Shown here one piece after another: positions 53,048 to 63,902 of a DNA stretch of 64,000 bases. The stretch comes from Tupaia tana (lineage: Eukaryota; Chordata; Mammalia; Scandentia; Tupaiidae): contig JAKSZU010000008.1 of assembly GCA_026018925.1 (NCBI GenBank), positions 60,000,027-60,064,026 of the forward strand, written 5' to 3'. Within the stretch, counting starts at the first letter, position 1. The number at the start of each line of letters is the position of its first letter. The translations under genes were made by a program, and so were the position numbers. The notes below the pieces were generated by a model. The model was not told the origin of the DNA and ran no database searches. It worked only from the letters and a program-made list of their open reading frames with translations.

Positions 53048-53529
53048 TTATATAGGAAATGTAACTAATTTCAAACATATTTCTTGATTTACCTGTTTTT
53101 TCATTTTTTTTTTTCATTTTGCCTGCTTAGTTCTCCCAAATTCCATGATATAGGGCATTTTTGTATTTTAAACATATAGTACTGCATAGTATAACTACAT
53201 GCTTTGGTCTCCCTAACTGTATTATATAGTATATCCATGCATGTTTATGCAGAGATAGATATAGATATTTTAAGCATATAGTGCTACGTAGTACAACCGT
53301 TCTTCAGGCAAACAGTGACACCCTCCCTAATAAATACATACTTTATAAAATGTTAACATTCATATTTAGCATACACTATTGGTGTAAAAATACTTAAAAA
53401 ATTTTAGAAGTGGTTAACTTAGAATTTAATTTTAGTGTTTCTACAAAATAATTATATTATGCATCTTTTAGTTTCATAATTTATTTCCTATTTCTTATTT
53501 ATTATTAACTATCTTCATCAGTAATTTTG
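53048..53529. other. AT-rich sequence with a diverged direct repeat
   Basis: 'attttaaacatatagtactgcatagtataac' near 53165-53195 recurs as 'attttaagcatatagtgctacgtagtacaac' near 53268-53298, a direct repeat of about 30 bp spaced by 103 bp. Origin unknown. Confidence 0.6.
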
Positions 53530-53958
53530 AGGAATATTTTCTTCAATTTGTGTGGCAGAGATTGCTAGCTATTCACCAGATCAAGGGTCCCCTCCTCTTC
53601 CTATGCATGTCACTGGACAAGATTTCCCAGTACCCTTTGTGGTTAGGTGAGCCAGATGACTGCTTTTATTGAAGGGATGTACATGGCATGATGCTGCTAA
53701 CTTCAGGCAGGCCATATGGTGCTCCTTGATGTTTTTTCTTATGCCTGGCTAAAGTTAAGATAATGCCCACCATGGCTCTGAAAGCCACATTTAGAAGGCA
53801 TCAGAGTTTTCATCAGCCTAGATCCTTGAATGACTCTGTGGAGGCAGGTCATGCTGCCACCCATTCCCCTCTGCACTGCATAGAGTTACGTTTCTATTGT
53901 GTTTAAGCCATTATAACCTGCAAGGCCATTTATTCTAGCAGTTATCCTATAATAAATA
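53530..53958 (+). mobile_element. MaLR/ERVL-like LTR 3' portion
   Basis: 'gaagggatgtacatggcatg', 'cctagatccttgaatgactc', 'tctattgtgtttaagccatt', 'ttattctagcagttatccta' follow the typical 3' half of an old MLT-type LTR. Solo and eroded; exact family unsure. Confidence 0.6.
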
Positions 53959-54034
53959 GTCCATCACTTAAAACAAATTTTATGACAAGAGTATAAATTT
54001 GTAAGAGAATCTCGACAACTCAGGTAGATGTAGA

Positions 54035-54145
54035 ACTTTTTTTTCAAAAAGTTCATATAAAGTGTATTATATAAAAACCATAGATTTCAAAACTGTATAA
54101 AAATAAATTCACACTTCAAAATTTTTGACAAACATTTATTTAGAG
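54035..54145 (+). mobile_element. tcaaaaagttc-type MITE, 3' part lost
   Basis: Positions 54044-54118 match 52941-53015 with two mismatches in 75 bp. The right terminal repeat is missing ('cacttcaaaatttttgacaa'). Confidence 0.85.
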
Positions 54146-54277
54146 AAATCATATTGGCCACAAACTACTAGAAAAGAATGGAGAAGGTAAGAAGCCAAGA
54201 GATTACTCCCTTGATTGAAACTGATTAGAGACTTGTAAACAAACTCATAACTGCATACATGGACACAGGCACAGAAA

Positions 54278-54397
54278 GACTTTAGAAAGTTCATGAAAAA
54301 GATTGAATTAAAATGTGAGTTTTATTTGGTGCAAAATGTTCTGAAACCCAGGTCTAATTTTTTCACAACACGCATTTTCTAGGAACTTTTCATAGAC
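54278..54397 (-). mobile_element. tcaaaaagttc-type MITE, inverted
   Basis: 'gactttagaaagttcatgaaaaagattgaattaaaat', 'tttatttggtgcaaaatgtt', 'acgcattttctaggaacttttc': the inverted form of the family, more diverged than the two copies just upstream. Confidence 0.8.
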
Positions 54398-55590
54398 ACG
54401 GGTATATATTCCCAGCACTGGTCTTTCATAGTATGATTATGTGTCCAACTGATATGAAACCTTACCCAAATATCATGCCTCACATTTAGACTTTTGTAGA
54501 TATTTACTTGGAAGACATAAAAAAGGGAGTGGAAATGTGAAAATGGACATCAAAATCTAAAGCAGTGAAAGAAGAGCCTCAGAAGGAAATTAGATCCTAA
54601 ACTGGAGTTCCTGAATAGGAAAAATATTAGAACATGGTTATAAGTATTATATTGAATAACATATATGAAAATTTAGCTGTGTAAAGTATGTGGCATGAAG
54701 GGATCAATCAAGGATCAGGAACATAAAAGAACACATTATGAAAATGGAGACAAGAATGAAATAAAAGAATGCATAGTATATTGAATATAAATTTTTAAGC
54801 TCTAAGGGCTAGAAAGGGCAAAAAAGAAAATAAAGTTGAGTGAATTAATGTTGGCTAAAAGGGGTAAGTGGAATCAAAGGAGCTCTTACAATTATATCAG
54901 GTGAAAAAGAAACACCAGAAAGTGGGTCCATAAATAACTTGAAAAGTAGATTAAATCAATAATGCTTAAATGGTTGAACTACTCAACTTTAAAATGTTTT
55001 AACTAAAATAATGGAAGTTATAGAAAATTATTAAGTTATGAAGAGCCTATAAATATGGCTAATGATAAAATTCTATAAAATAGTATTAGACCAATTAAGT
55101 ATAAGTTGATCAAGAGTTCTGATGATATGTATCATGAAGATCAAAGGAATTTTACTAGTAAATTTTTCAGGCACTTGTGATACATTTTTAAAATCATAAT
55201 GAGGAAGATAGCAAAAAATTAAAAGGCAAATGTACACAAGATAGAATCTTAAAAATATATAGTAGGTTTTATGATTCAGGAAAATTATAATTTGTTTTAT
55301 TCAAACAAAAATTAATGTGTTATTTGGTACTAGTTGCTTCATTTATGGAATACATTTGCATGTGTGTGTGTAATTTAAGCAAACTTTAGTTGGAAGAAAA
55401 AATATTTAATGACAGAAAATAATATAAAATATTGAGTAAGACATTTAAATTTTCTGTGTTTATACATTATTCATAGTTTCTTTTATTGAAAATAAATGTG
55501 ATAACATAGAAAACCCTTTAAAACTCATGAAGAAAAAGATGTTATACACATATTCTCTTATATATACTTTTATTCGAGGTGTATATATAT
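54398..55590. other. unique, very AT-rich sequence
   Basis: 1.2 kb, purine-rich on the plus strand, no recognised repeat or gene. Confidence 0.5.
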
Positions 55591-55862
55591 TCTTTTTTTT
55601 TTAAGAGGTTTTTGCTTTAGGGCATGTGTACTCACCAGAAAGAGAGAGACAGAGATAGTGACAGTGAGAAGAAAAGTAATAAATCACCCCCTGGGTGGAT
55701 GACTACACTGTAGTCCCTTCTCCTCCATTCTCCTCTCCAGATTTTGGGCACACACACATATGTGCCTGGTGTGAGTTTCAAGCCACCATGTCCGGGACTT
55801 GGACCATGGAGAGCCATGTGGAGAGTCCAGAAATGTAACTGTTATGCTACCTGCTGACCCAC
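55591..55862 (-). mobile_element. SINE-L(a) copy
   Basis: 'agaggtttttgctttagggc', GA block, 'aaatcaccccctgggtggat', 'ttgggcacacacacatatgtgcctgg', end 'ctacctgctgaccc'. A second SINE-L follows within 15 bp. Confidence 0.93.
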
Positions 55863-55876
55863 AAGGTATACAGTTG

Positions 55877-56160
55877 TTTTTTTTGTTTTGTTTTGTTTTT
55901 GTTTTTTTTTTTTGAGAGAGGTTTTCGCTATAGGGCGCGTGCGCTCGCCAGACAGAGAGAGAGAGACAGAGAGACAGAAAGCGAGAAATCACTCCCCAGG
56001 GGGGATGACCACGTCACAATCCCTTCTCCTCCATTCTCGGGATCTTGGGCACGCACGCACACGCATCCGGCGTGAGTTTTAAGCCACCAGGTCCGGGACG
56101 CGAACCACAGTCGACTACGTGGGAGTCCAGCGACATAGCCATTATGCTAACTGCTGGTCC
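55877..56160 (-). mobile_element. SINE-L(a), young copy
   Basis: (GTTTT)n and poly-T tail, 'ttttcgctatagggcgcgtgcgctcgcc', 'gggcacgcacgcacacgcatccgg', B-box complement. Lacks the 'ctcctct' step before 'cgggatcttggg'. TSD aaggtatacagttg / aagggatgcagttt, two mismatches. Confidence 0.94.
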
Positions 56161-56569
56161 CAAGGGATGCAGTTTTGAATTAACATTATTTTCTAGGTTA
56201 AGACAATAACCCTGAATCTTCACAGATATATGACACTGTTCTCATCATCTATGATGCACAGGGCACATTTTGGTTGCCTTTCCTATACATGACAATGTAA
56301 ATTACTCTTAGAAGTATTTTATTAATATAAGAACATTGAAATATGAAGATTATAAGAAAAAAAATACCCCATAACCAATAAATTATTCATCATTGTCCAG
56401 AGGAGTTGCCTACATGGTGGATCTACCCTACTGTTCTCCCACTGTACTGACCTGTTCTCCATTCTTCATGTGGATGAGCCTTTGTCACAGCCAAGGTCTG
56501 CATATATAGGTCACCTCTTAGTACTCCCCTCTTCACCATCCACCTCCTCGCTCTCTTTCTCTGATCTAA
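56161..56569. other. unique sequence
   Basis: Nothing recognised. Confidence 0.5.
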
Positions 56570-56720
56570 GCATTTTCTCCTCTTCCTTCATATCTAAGGC
56601 AGGAATAGTATAATTTCTTCCTGAAAGCCATCTCTAACACCCTCAACCAGGTCAAGTAACCCTATTCCTCCTAATGCATATTATAGCAAAACACACATAA
56701 TACTTTTTTTTAAATAATAA
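56570..56720 (+). mobile_element. L2 fragment
   Basis: 'ctgaaagccatctctaacaccctcaaccaggtcaagtaaccctattcctc', then 'tgcatattatagcaaaacac' parallels the L2 3' coding end to 3' UTR on the plus strand. Confidence 0.55.
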
Positions 56721-57589
56721 AACATAGATGTTGATGTAATTCCTAAATTTGAAATGGACCTGAAACTTCATTTTTATCTCAAATATAAAATGTTTTTCTC
56801 TTACATTTTTTGTAGACATATTACAAAATGCTCATCAATTAAAAGGGTTCCATCACTTAACAACAAACACCAAATCCACATGAGCATTACTGATGACATC
56901 CAGGCAACTAAATGCAATTCACTTTTTTCTTTATTGATGGACCTTTTCTTTATTTTGATTTTGTTATTAAGATGCTCATTGTAAAACAGTTGTTTGAAAA
57001 ACAATTAATTATAGCCTTGTCATTTTGGGCTAAAGAAGTTGAAATCTCCTGTATCAGAAGCATGATTAAGCTGTTTATGGTGGTGGCAGTGGCTGCACAG
57101 TGGCAAGAACAGTGGTCATGATAATGATGGTGATCATGATGAATGAAGATGACAGTTGTGATTAATATTCTATCATAGAATCTTTTGCATTGCATTTTTA
57201 AAGAATAGTTCTTGGATGGGAACTGAATACTCTGTTCTTGTATCTTTTTTAAATTTCAAAGGCTCAAGATACAGGCAGCCAAATAAGTCATGAAATTGAG
57301 TGTCTTATTTTCCACTTTAATATAGAGACTTGGATGCAGAGAGAGATGGCGCAATATGCTGTCCATAATCTAGAGAATACAAATTCAAAGAAAGTGTGAA
57401 ATTATTTATTTCATCATCTTTTGAACTTTATTAATTTACTTTCACAATGCCAGCTTTAGGTCTATGGGATATTAGTAGGCAGAAGCACTTCTAAGCTTCT
57501 AACCATCTTTGCACCCTGAACACAGAATATCCAGAGGAACTTGGATAACATTAACTTAGTGGTGCAAGAATTGCACATGACAAAGACCT
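56721..57589. other. unique AT-rich sequence
   Basis: A (GAT)-rich patch lies near 57115-57150. Overlapping frames at 56754-57195 on both strands are not credible genes. Confidence 0.5.
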
Positions 57590-57730
57590 CAATTAGGATG
57601 GCAGAGTGAGGTTATAGTCTTCACTTTGGCACTGCCCAGCTATTTCATTCTGAGTAAGAAAGTTATGTCTCTAGGCTGAAGTTGCTCAAGTGTAAGAGCA
57701 TAATAAGACAAACAATAAAAATAACACAGT
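57590..57730 (+). mobile_element. MIR fragment
   Basis: 'tttggcactgcccagctatt', 'tgagtaagaaagttatgtct', 'ctaggctgaagttgctcaag', 'tgtaagagcataataagac' follow a sense MIR. Confidence 0.65.
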
Positions 57731-57900
57731 TATAGTTACTTGATGATGCTCCACTAGAGTACTATGACAAAATGATATGCCTTACTTGATCCTCAAAACA
57801 AACCAGTGTTACTTTTATTTCCACTTAACAGTAGAAGAAAAAGAGATTTCCTCAACTCTTCGGTGCAGTGGCCACTAGGTGCCATACTTTCAGACTCAGA
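57731..57900 (-). mobile_element. MIR fragment
   Basis: 'acttgatcctcaaaacaaac', 'cagtgttacttttatttccacttaacagtagaag', 'atactttcagactcagaatg' follow an inverted MIR. It lies back to back with a sense MIR. Confidence 0.7.
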
Positions 57901-58165
57901 ATGCTCCCATAGGGTACATTGTGCCACTTCACTGAGAAGCCTTTAAGAGGGGAGCAAGGAGCTTCAGCATCAGGCTTTCTGCTCCATGAGAGTTCTTGCA
58001 GTTCTCTATACAGCAGTCCATTTCTCAGTCAGTTTAGCTGCCCAGGAAACATTTATTTATGTGACAATGCAGGAACAAGGAGATGAGACTCATCTTGGAC
58101 TTTGGTGGGATTAGCCCTGAGTTGGAAGCCTCACTGCTCTTAGGCACTAAAACCTCTTCATTTAA

Positions 58166-58421
58166 AAAAAAAATTATAAGTTTTTGCCTTGAAGGCATGA
58201 GCATTCTCCAGAAAGAAAGAGAAATCGAAAAAGTGAGAAGAAAAATGAAAATCACCCCTCAGAGGTGATTCCACCATCCCTTTTCCTCCATTTTCTTCCT
58301 GGGATTTTGGGCACCCATGAACACATACCTGGCATGAGTTTCAAGCCACCAGATCTGGGACTTAACTGTGGTCAGTCATGTAGGAGTCCAGTGACGTAAC
58401 CCCTACATCATCTGCTGGCCC
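58166..58421 (-). mobile_element. SINE-L(a) copy
   Basis: 'taagtttttgccttgaaggc', GA-rich block, 'aaatcacccctcagaggtga', 'gggcacccatgaacacatacctgg', end 'catctgctggcccc'. TSD aaaacctcttc / caaacctcttct. Confidence 0.93.
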
Positions 58422-58585
58422 CAAACCTCTTCTAATAATAACTCATACACAGAATTTCCAGGGATGTCAGTTACAAATGTCACCGAACTCTGAAAAACCC
58501 AAATATAGCTTCCTCATTAGGTATTCAGTAAGGTGTTTACAGTTCTTCCAGCTCAGTTGTAATCTGTCAATCAGTGGTCATTTTT

Positions 58586-58760
58586 TTAAAAAATTATTTT
58601 ATTTAACTTTATTTATTTATTTGTTTATTTTTTAAATTTTACTGGAGAGGGACAGAGCAAAAGAGAGAGCAAGAAAGCGAGTCACCAGATCTGGGACTCG
58701 AACTGTGTTTGGCCATGTGGGAGTCCAGAGCCCTTAATCAACACGCCACCTGCTGGCCCC
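58586..58760 (-). mobile_element. SINE-S copy
   Basis: 'aactttatttatttatttgt', 'ttactggagagggacagagc', 'agcgagtcaccagatctggg', end 'cacctgctggcccc'. TSD aatcagtggtcattttt (58569-58585) / aatcagtagtcattttt (58761-58777). Confidence 0.95.
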
Positions 58761-58777
58761 AATCAGTAGTCATTTTT

Positions 58778-59032
58778 ACCATCACAAATATTACCTAGTG
58801 GTATAGTTTACATTCTGCCTTTTGTCAAATTAGCAGAGAAACTACCGAGAGAGTTAAATTCAAATTAATTTCACATGTAAAAAGAGTTTTATTAACCTGC
58901 TGCCTGTGACTAAGTTTTCCAAACTTACAGAGGTGATAGAAGAGGGACTAGCATTTAATCCCAATTCGTCTGATTCTAGAGTTCCTAATCAAAATTCTTG
59001 TTAACCATTCCCTGCCCCACAGGTGTATAAAT
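58778..59032. other. unique sequence with a MIR scrap
   Basis: 'ttccaaacttacagaggtgatagaagagggactagcatttaatccc' near 58917-58962 looks like an inverted MIR end. Confidence 0.45.
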
Positions 59033-59150
59033 GGACTTCAAAAAATTTGTGGAAAATGGGATTGAAGCATGGATAAATGGAATTAAAGTATGAGTACAAA
59101 AAATGTTTAAATTTATCATTTGTATTTTCCATGAACTTTTTGAAGACTCC
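59033..59150. mobile_element. tcaaaaagttc-type MITE, complete palindromic copy
   Basis: Ends ggacttcaaaaaatttgtgg and catgaactttttgaagactcc, with internal 'ggaattaaagtatgagtac' and 'ttatcatttgtattttcc'. Terminal inverted repeats of about 16 bp are clear. Confidence 0.85.
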
Positions 59151-59264
59151 CCAGCCCTAATAGCCTTCTTTTTCTTCTTTAAACCCTGGAAGTTTATATC
59201 TACTTCCTTAATTCTTTTGAACTCTCCCATGAAGTCTCTGTTTCCTGCTTTTCCTTCTCTTCTT

Positions 59265-59578
59265 TCAAGGTTGGCTCAAGTTCCCCTGCCTCCAAAAGAG
59301 ACTTTTTAACTACCTTGATGATTTTTGACCATACCCAACTTCCCCCACGACTATCTAATCATTTCCTGTTGTATCACAGTGTTTTGTTTCCCTTCTAACA
59401 CATTCAAAATATGTTAATTTATTTTCTACTTACTTATTGTCTACCTCTCCTCTCCTCACAGGAACATAAACCCTATGAGAGTATTAATTAGAGCTGCTTG
59501 TTCATTGTTACATTAATATCTAGAATCGTTCCTGGCATGTGATGGGCATGGAGTGATTGACTGAAAAATTTATGATCT
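59265..59578 (+). mobile_element. L2 3' end
   Basis: 'tttcctgttgtatcacagtg', 'ttattttctacttacttattgtctacctctcc', 'aggaacataaaccctatgagag', 'tgttcattgttacattaatatctagaatcgttcctggcatgtgatgggcatgg' follow the last 300 bp of L2 in order. Confidence 0.85.
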
Positions 59579-59724
59579 CTTACTGAGTTCACTTATAAAA
59601 TTCTAGTGAAATTCAGAGAAAGATAAGCAAGCATGTTTTTATTTTATCAAGAACTATAAAAAATACAAATTGCAATTCTGCCTGAATAATAAACTAAACT
59701 GCCTTTAGGCAAAACATCTAGACA

Positions 59725-59835
59725 ACAGTCTAATAATCTTCATTCATTTAAGAACATTGTTATTAAACATCGATTATGTACAAGTCATTCTGTTTTAGGG
59801 TCTACAGTGGACTCTAAAGAAATAAAATCATGAAT
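59725..59835 (-). mobile_element. L2 3'-end fragment
   Basis: 'cattcatttaagaacattgt', 'tattaaacatcgattatgtacaagtcattctgttttaggg' resembles an inverted L2 3' end. Confidence 0.6.
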
Positions 59836-61464
59836 TTGTTAGGCATTCATCAAATTATGTTTCATTTATTTTTCATGTTTATTTTGTACAGAATCTATGC
59901 ACCTGGCTTAGAAGCTGATTAGGACCTTGAAAAGTGTTTGATTAATTTTTACACTGCTAGTGTCTACAACAGTAGTCTCAAAAGTCAGGTGCATGTATCT
60001 ATTAGAACTCCTGTAACTTCTAACATTCTAGATTAGAAAGAAATCTATTAGAACTTGTATTTTTATTCATTTTTTACTTCTATGTCTTTTTATAAATTTC
60101 CCTATGTATACATTATAATGACTATAAATCTATTCATATAGTAGAATATGAATATAATTACAAAATAAATATATGTTGGGGTGTCTACACACAATTTTGC
60201 TTTTGAGTATACAATTACAAAAACAAATTTTAAAGACCACTGGCATGGAAGATTCAGTCATATAAGAAGCTCTCCATTTTTTTATCATTATTTTATCTTT
60301 GAATTATAAGATCATATTTCTGCAAATGTTATTTGATTAAGTATGTAATTCCATGCAGTATAACAAATGGCTTATGAAGGATGCAGAGCACCTTCTACTG
60401 GATTATAGAGGAAGAAGAGTTACCTTTTGCCTGTGCAAGCCCAAAGAGTTGGAATTAGTGTTTGCCTATGAAACAAGGGTGCTATTTATTAAAGTCCAGA
60501 TGTGGAGTATGCTCATTCTGGAATCTGTTGTAAACAAACACAGAACAACAGAACAAAGCCTTTTGTGTTAAATAGCAAACTGTCCAGCATGGAGGAGAAG
60601 GTTTATGACAAGGAGGTTTACGAGTGGGAAAATAGTTCTCAGACAACTGTGATGGGCTTTGAATACAAGGTGAAAGATTTCCTGGCTTAACAGTAAACCA
60701 CAGAAAGCTAGCAATTTTTTCTGCACAGAGAAATGATATTTTCAGAATTATGTTTCAGACAAAAGTATTAGCTGTGTGATGGACTGACTGGGAAGTAGAA
60801 AGCAAACAGAAGTGCCAGGTGAGCCAACATAAAGAGTCTGAGCTATGGCAAGCATGGTGCTCTGCTCTTGGATTGGAATAAAAACAGAAGAGTGGAGATT
60901 TTAGAGGATGAAAGTTCATTTAATGAACTCTATTTTCTATCATGAAAGTGTTACATAAATATTCCATGTGGAGCAAAAGAAAGGGGTAATGAAAAGAAAA
61001 TACTGATGCAGTCTTCCACTGAGAGAACCAGCATTTCTTGGATGAGCAATTAAGTCAATGGAGAAACAGCAAAGAACCATGAATAATGGTTTTGCTCTCA
61101 CACAAATGGCCATGTATATAAGGTCAAGTGTTATGTGCATTGGTGCAGATTATTCGCCAGCTTGTTGGCAGCTCTGTGGTGCTCAGCATGTCCTAAAGGG
61201 CATTTATGACTAAATGCCTGAAATAAAATTCATTTTCTTGCACTCTGCAAGTGATGCTGTGAGTTTTTATTTTCTATGGCTGCATCCAAGATGGCTAGAC
61301 TACTGTCAAGTGGATCCACCCTAAATTACATTTAAAAGAGGTCAGAGGGAAGAAGAGTGGATGAAATCCTTGATGGCATTCTTTGTCTGAGGAAAGTATA
61401 GCCAAATACACCAAGACCTAGAAGATATACATATTGGTATAGGCAATTAAAAATCAGTTACGTT
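59836..61464. other. unique AT-rich sequence, SINE-free
   Basis: 1.6 kb. Frames at 60353-60571 and 60502-60690 overlap in different phases, and 60940-61140 lies on the other strand. None shows a domain. No repeat family recognised. Confidence 0.5.
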
Positions 61465-61689
61465 GGGACTGGTAGGTGGCATAGTAGTCAAGGTGCCAGA
61501 CTCCCATGTGGTTGATGGGACCCAGCGTCTTGAATCTTAAACTACTTGCATGTGCATGTATGCCCCAAATCTCGAGAGAATGGAGGAGAAGGGATTGGGG
61601 TTTGGCCCTCACCCCTGGGGGGTGATTTTTCTTCCTGTCTCTCTAGTGAGAGCATGTGACCTTTAGCAAAAGTCTCTCTCTCAAAAAAA
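61465..61689 (+). mobile_element. SINE-L(a) copy with deleted B-box region
   Basis: GGGACTGGTAGGTGGCATAGTAG head, but 'gttgatgggacccagcgtc' shows that the segment holding GGTTCAAGTCC is missing. The rest is normal: 'gagagaatggaggagaaggg', 'ctggggggtgatttttcttc', 'gacctttagcaaaagtctctc'. Confidence 0.92.
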
Positions 61690-62029
61690 TCAATGACATG
61701 TATGATAATAATAAATCTAATTTTGGTACCCATTTTTAGATAAATTCAGATTGTTGGTCATATATTCCTTATATAGATAGCCATAAAATTTACTTGTTGC
61801 CAATAAATTTACCCATAATTAATACCTGTAGGTATATTATCCAAATTTTGAAAAGTCTCAGTATTCTCTTTCCTTAATTAAAATAGAGTTTTCTGGTTTT
61901 TTGAGTTTTCTGTTTCCTTGGACTTTAAGAAATCCAAGAGGAAAAGAATCACAAGTATGATGCTTTTTAAAAATATCTCCATTTAGCAATAAATATGTCT
62001 AATTTTTCTTGAATCATTCCACCATAAAA
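61690..62029. other. unique AT-rich sequence
   Basis: Nothing recognised. Confidence 0.5.
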
Positions 62030-62205
62030 ATATTGAGCAAGTTATTTTACTTTTCAGAGACTCAAATCTCTCATCTGTAATATAAAAACTATAGTAGTAA
62101 CACTTTATGATTGTTGTGGGAAAACTAAATGAAAGATTTCATGTAAAGTCCTTATCACAGTACCTGGCAGTTGATAAGCAATCCATGTTTAGTATTACCC
62201 GTAAT
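62030..62205 (+). mobile_element. MIR element
   Basis: 'gagcaagttattttactttt', 'cagagactcaaatctctcat', 'ctgtaatataaaaactatagtagtaac', 'aaagtccttatcacagtacctggcag' follow a sense MIR. Confidence 0.85.
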
Positions 62206-62449
62206 ATTTCTGAGCATGTGATTAAAAATAATCAATGCCTGAAGGCCCCCCTTTCACTATAATTGAATGAATACATTAATTTTACTTAGTAATAGAATTC
62301 AATTTTCATTGAGGAAGTTGGACTTAGCTCCAAATAGTCAGCTAGTATAAAATTATAATTTTATAAAATTAGTTATCATGAAAATATTTCCCTATTTCTT
62401 TAAATTAAGAACACATTTCAAAGATATATCTCTATTCTAGAAATTAATA

Positions 62450-62625
62450 ATAATGACTAACTTTTATCAGGAATTGACTTTGAATCATGGCCATCCAAAT
62501 GATTCTCATATATTAAATCTCGTTTCATTTTTTAAGATAACCTTCTAAGGTAAGTGCTAAGTTATCTCTATTTAACCAATGAGAAACCACCCTGAGTAGA
62601 ATCAGAAGTCAGTCTATATCTATCT
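62450..62625 (-). mobile_element. MIR fragment
   Basis: 'actaacttttatcaggaatt', 'ttctcatatattaaatctcg', 'agataaccttctaaggtaag', 'atctctatttaaccaatgag' follow an inverted MIR. Confidence 0.65.
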
Positions 62626-62739
62626 GTCATCATAGGATCAGCACAGAATCATCAGCCATATTGCCATATTTTATAAATGTAATATAACTAAATCACTAAA
62701 ACCCATGATATGATGTATTTTTAAGAAATGAAGATTCTG

Positions 62740-62991
62740 GAGCCAGCCATGGCATGGTGGTTAAAGCACTGGGCTCCACATGCACAACCACAGTTCAAGC
62801 CTCAGACCCAGCAACTTGAACATCATGCCAGTTGTGTTTGTGTACGTGCCCAAAATCATGAGAAGAGAGTGGAAGAGAAGGATTTTGGTGTGGCCTCCTT
62901 CCTGGGCATGATTTCTCACTTTCCCACTCTCCATCTCTCTCTGCCTCTCTCTGGTGCACATGCCCTATAGAAAAACTTTAAAAAAGAAAAG
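62740..62991 (+). mobile_element. SINE-L(a) copy
   Basis: 'gagccagccatggcatggtgg' head, GTTCAAGCC B-box remnant, 'gagaagagagtggaagagaagg', 'catgatttctcactttccc', 'gccctatagaaaaacttt'. TSD aagaaatgaagattct / aagaaatgaaaattcc. Confidence 0.93.
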
Positions 62992-63218
62992 AAAGAAATG
63001 AAAATTCCTATTAATCCTTGTACATTATGTGTTTCCTTGTAATGTGGTGGACAATATTTCTTCTGAGAAAATATGTAATGATAGATGATGGCCATGGAGA
63101 AGGAAAGGAAATTATAAATGTCTCTCCACAGATTATTCTGTCTACATTACACCAAAATATTTGAGTTAGGCAAATTTGGTGTGTGTTTTGTGTTGCTGCC
63201 ACTGTAACTGATTTTTTA

Positions 63219-63377
63219 AAAGAATTTTTTCATTTTATTTCATTTATTATTATTACTTTTTAAAATTTGACCTGAGAGAGAGAAAGTCAAAAAGCAAACC
63301 ACCAGGTCTGGGACTTGAATTACAGTTGACCATGTGGGAGTCCAGCACCTCAACCACCACGTGACCGGCTGGCCCCA
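63219..63377 (-). mobile_element. SINE-S copy
   Basis: 'tttcatttattattattact', 'aaatttgacctgagagagag', 'caaaccaccaggtctgggac', end 'ccggctggcccc'. TSD actgtaactgatttttt / actgaaactgattttt. Confidence 0.94.
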
Positions 63378-63395
63378 CTGAAACTGATTTTTAAC

Positions 63396-63631
63396 CTCAA
63401 CTCATCCTTTTTTGTGTTTAACTACAGAAATCAACTCATTAAGTACTCAGTTTTAGGAAAGCAACAGTACCCTTCCTTGTTCTGAGTTTAAGTTTAGATT
63501 TGGGCTTCATCTAAATTATTGTAAAAGTTAGATTTCTACTTTTCATATTTCATGTATTGTTCTATGTAGATTCCAGCTATATTTGATGGAATCTAAATTA
63601 CATATGTAAAAATGAGATTAGCCCATTACTC
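63396..63631. other. unique sequence
   Basis: Nothing recognised. Confidence 0.5.
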
Positions 63632-63647
63632 AAAACTAAGGAAAGTG

Positions 63648-63902
63648 GGACCACCAGAGTTGTAATGGTTAAGTCACTGGACTCCCACCTAGTCGACCGT
63701 GGTTGGTGTTCTGGACCTGGAAGCTTAAAACTCATGCCAGGAGCGTGTGCCCAAGACCCCAAGAGGAGAATGGAGGAGAAGGGATTGCAGTGTGGCCGTT
63801 CACCCTAGGGGATGATTTCTCACTTTCTTTCTCTCTGTCCCTTTCTGTCTCTCTGAAGAGAGCATGTGCCCTATAGCAAGAATTTCTCTCTTAAGAAAAA
63901 GA
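63648..63902 (+). mobile_element. SINE-L(a) copy
   Basis: GGGACCACCAGAGTTGTAATGG head, 'ctggactcccacctagtcga', 'gaggagaatggaggagaagg', CCCTAGGGGATGATTTCTC, 'gccctatagcaagaatttctctc'. TSD aaaactaaggaaagt / aagactaaggaatag. Confidence 0.93.

Noticed and set aside
60353-60690. Overlapping frames suggesting a small gene
   Set aside because: Two phases overlap, no domain or family is recognised, and there is no other support.
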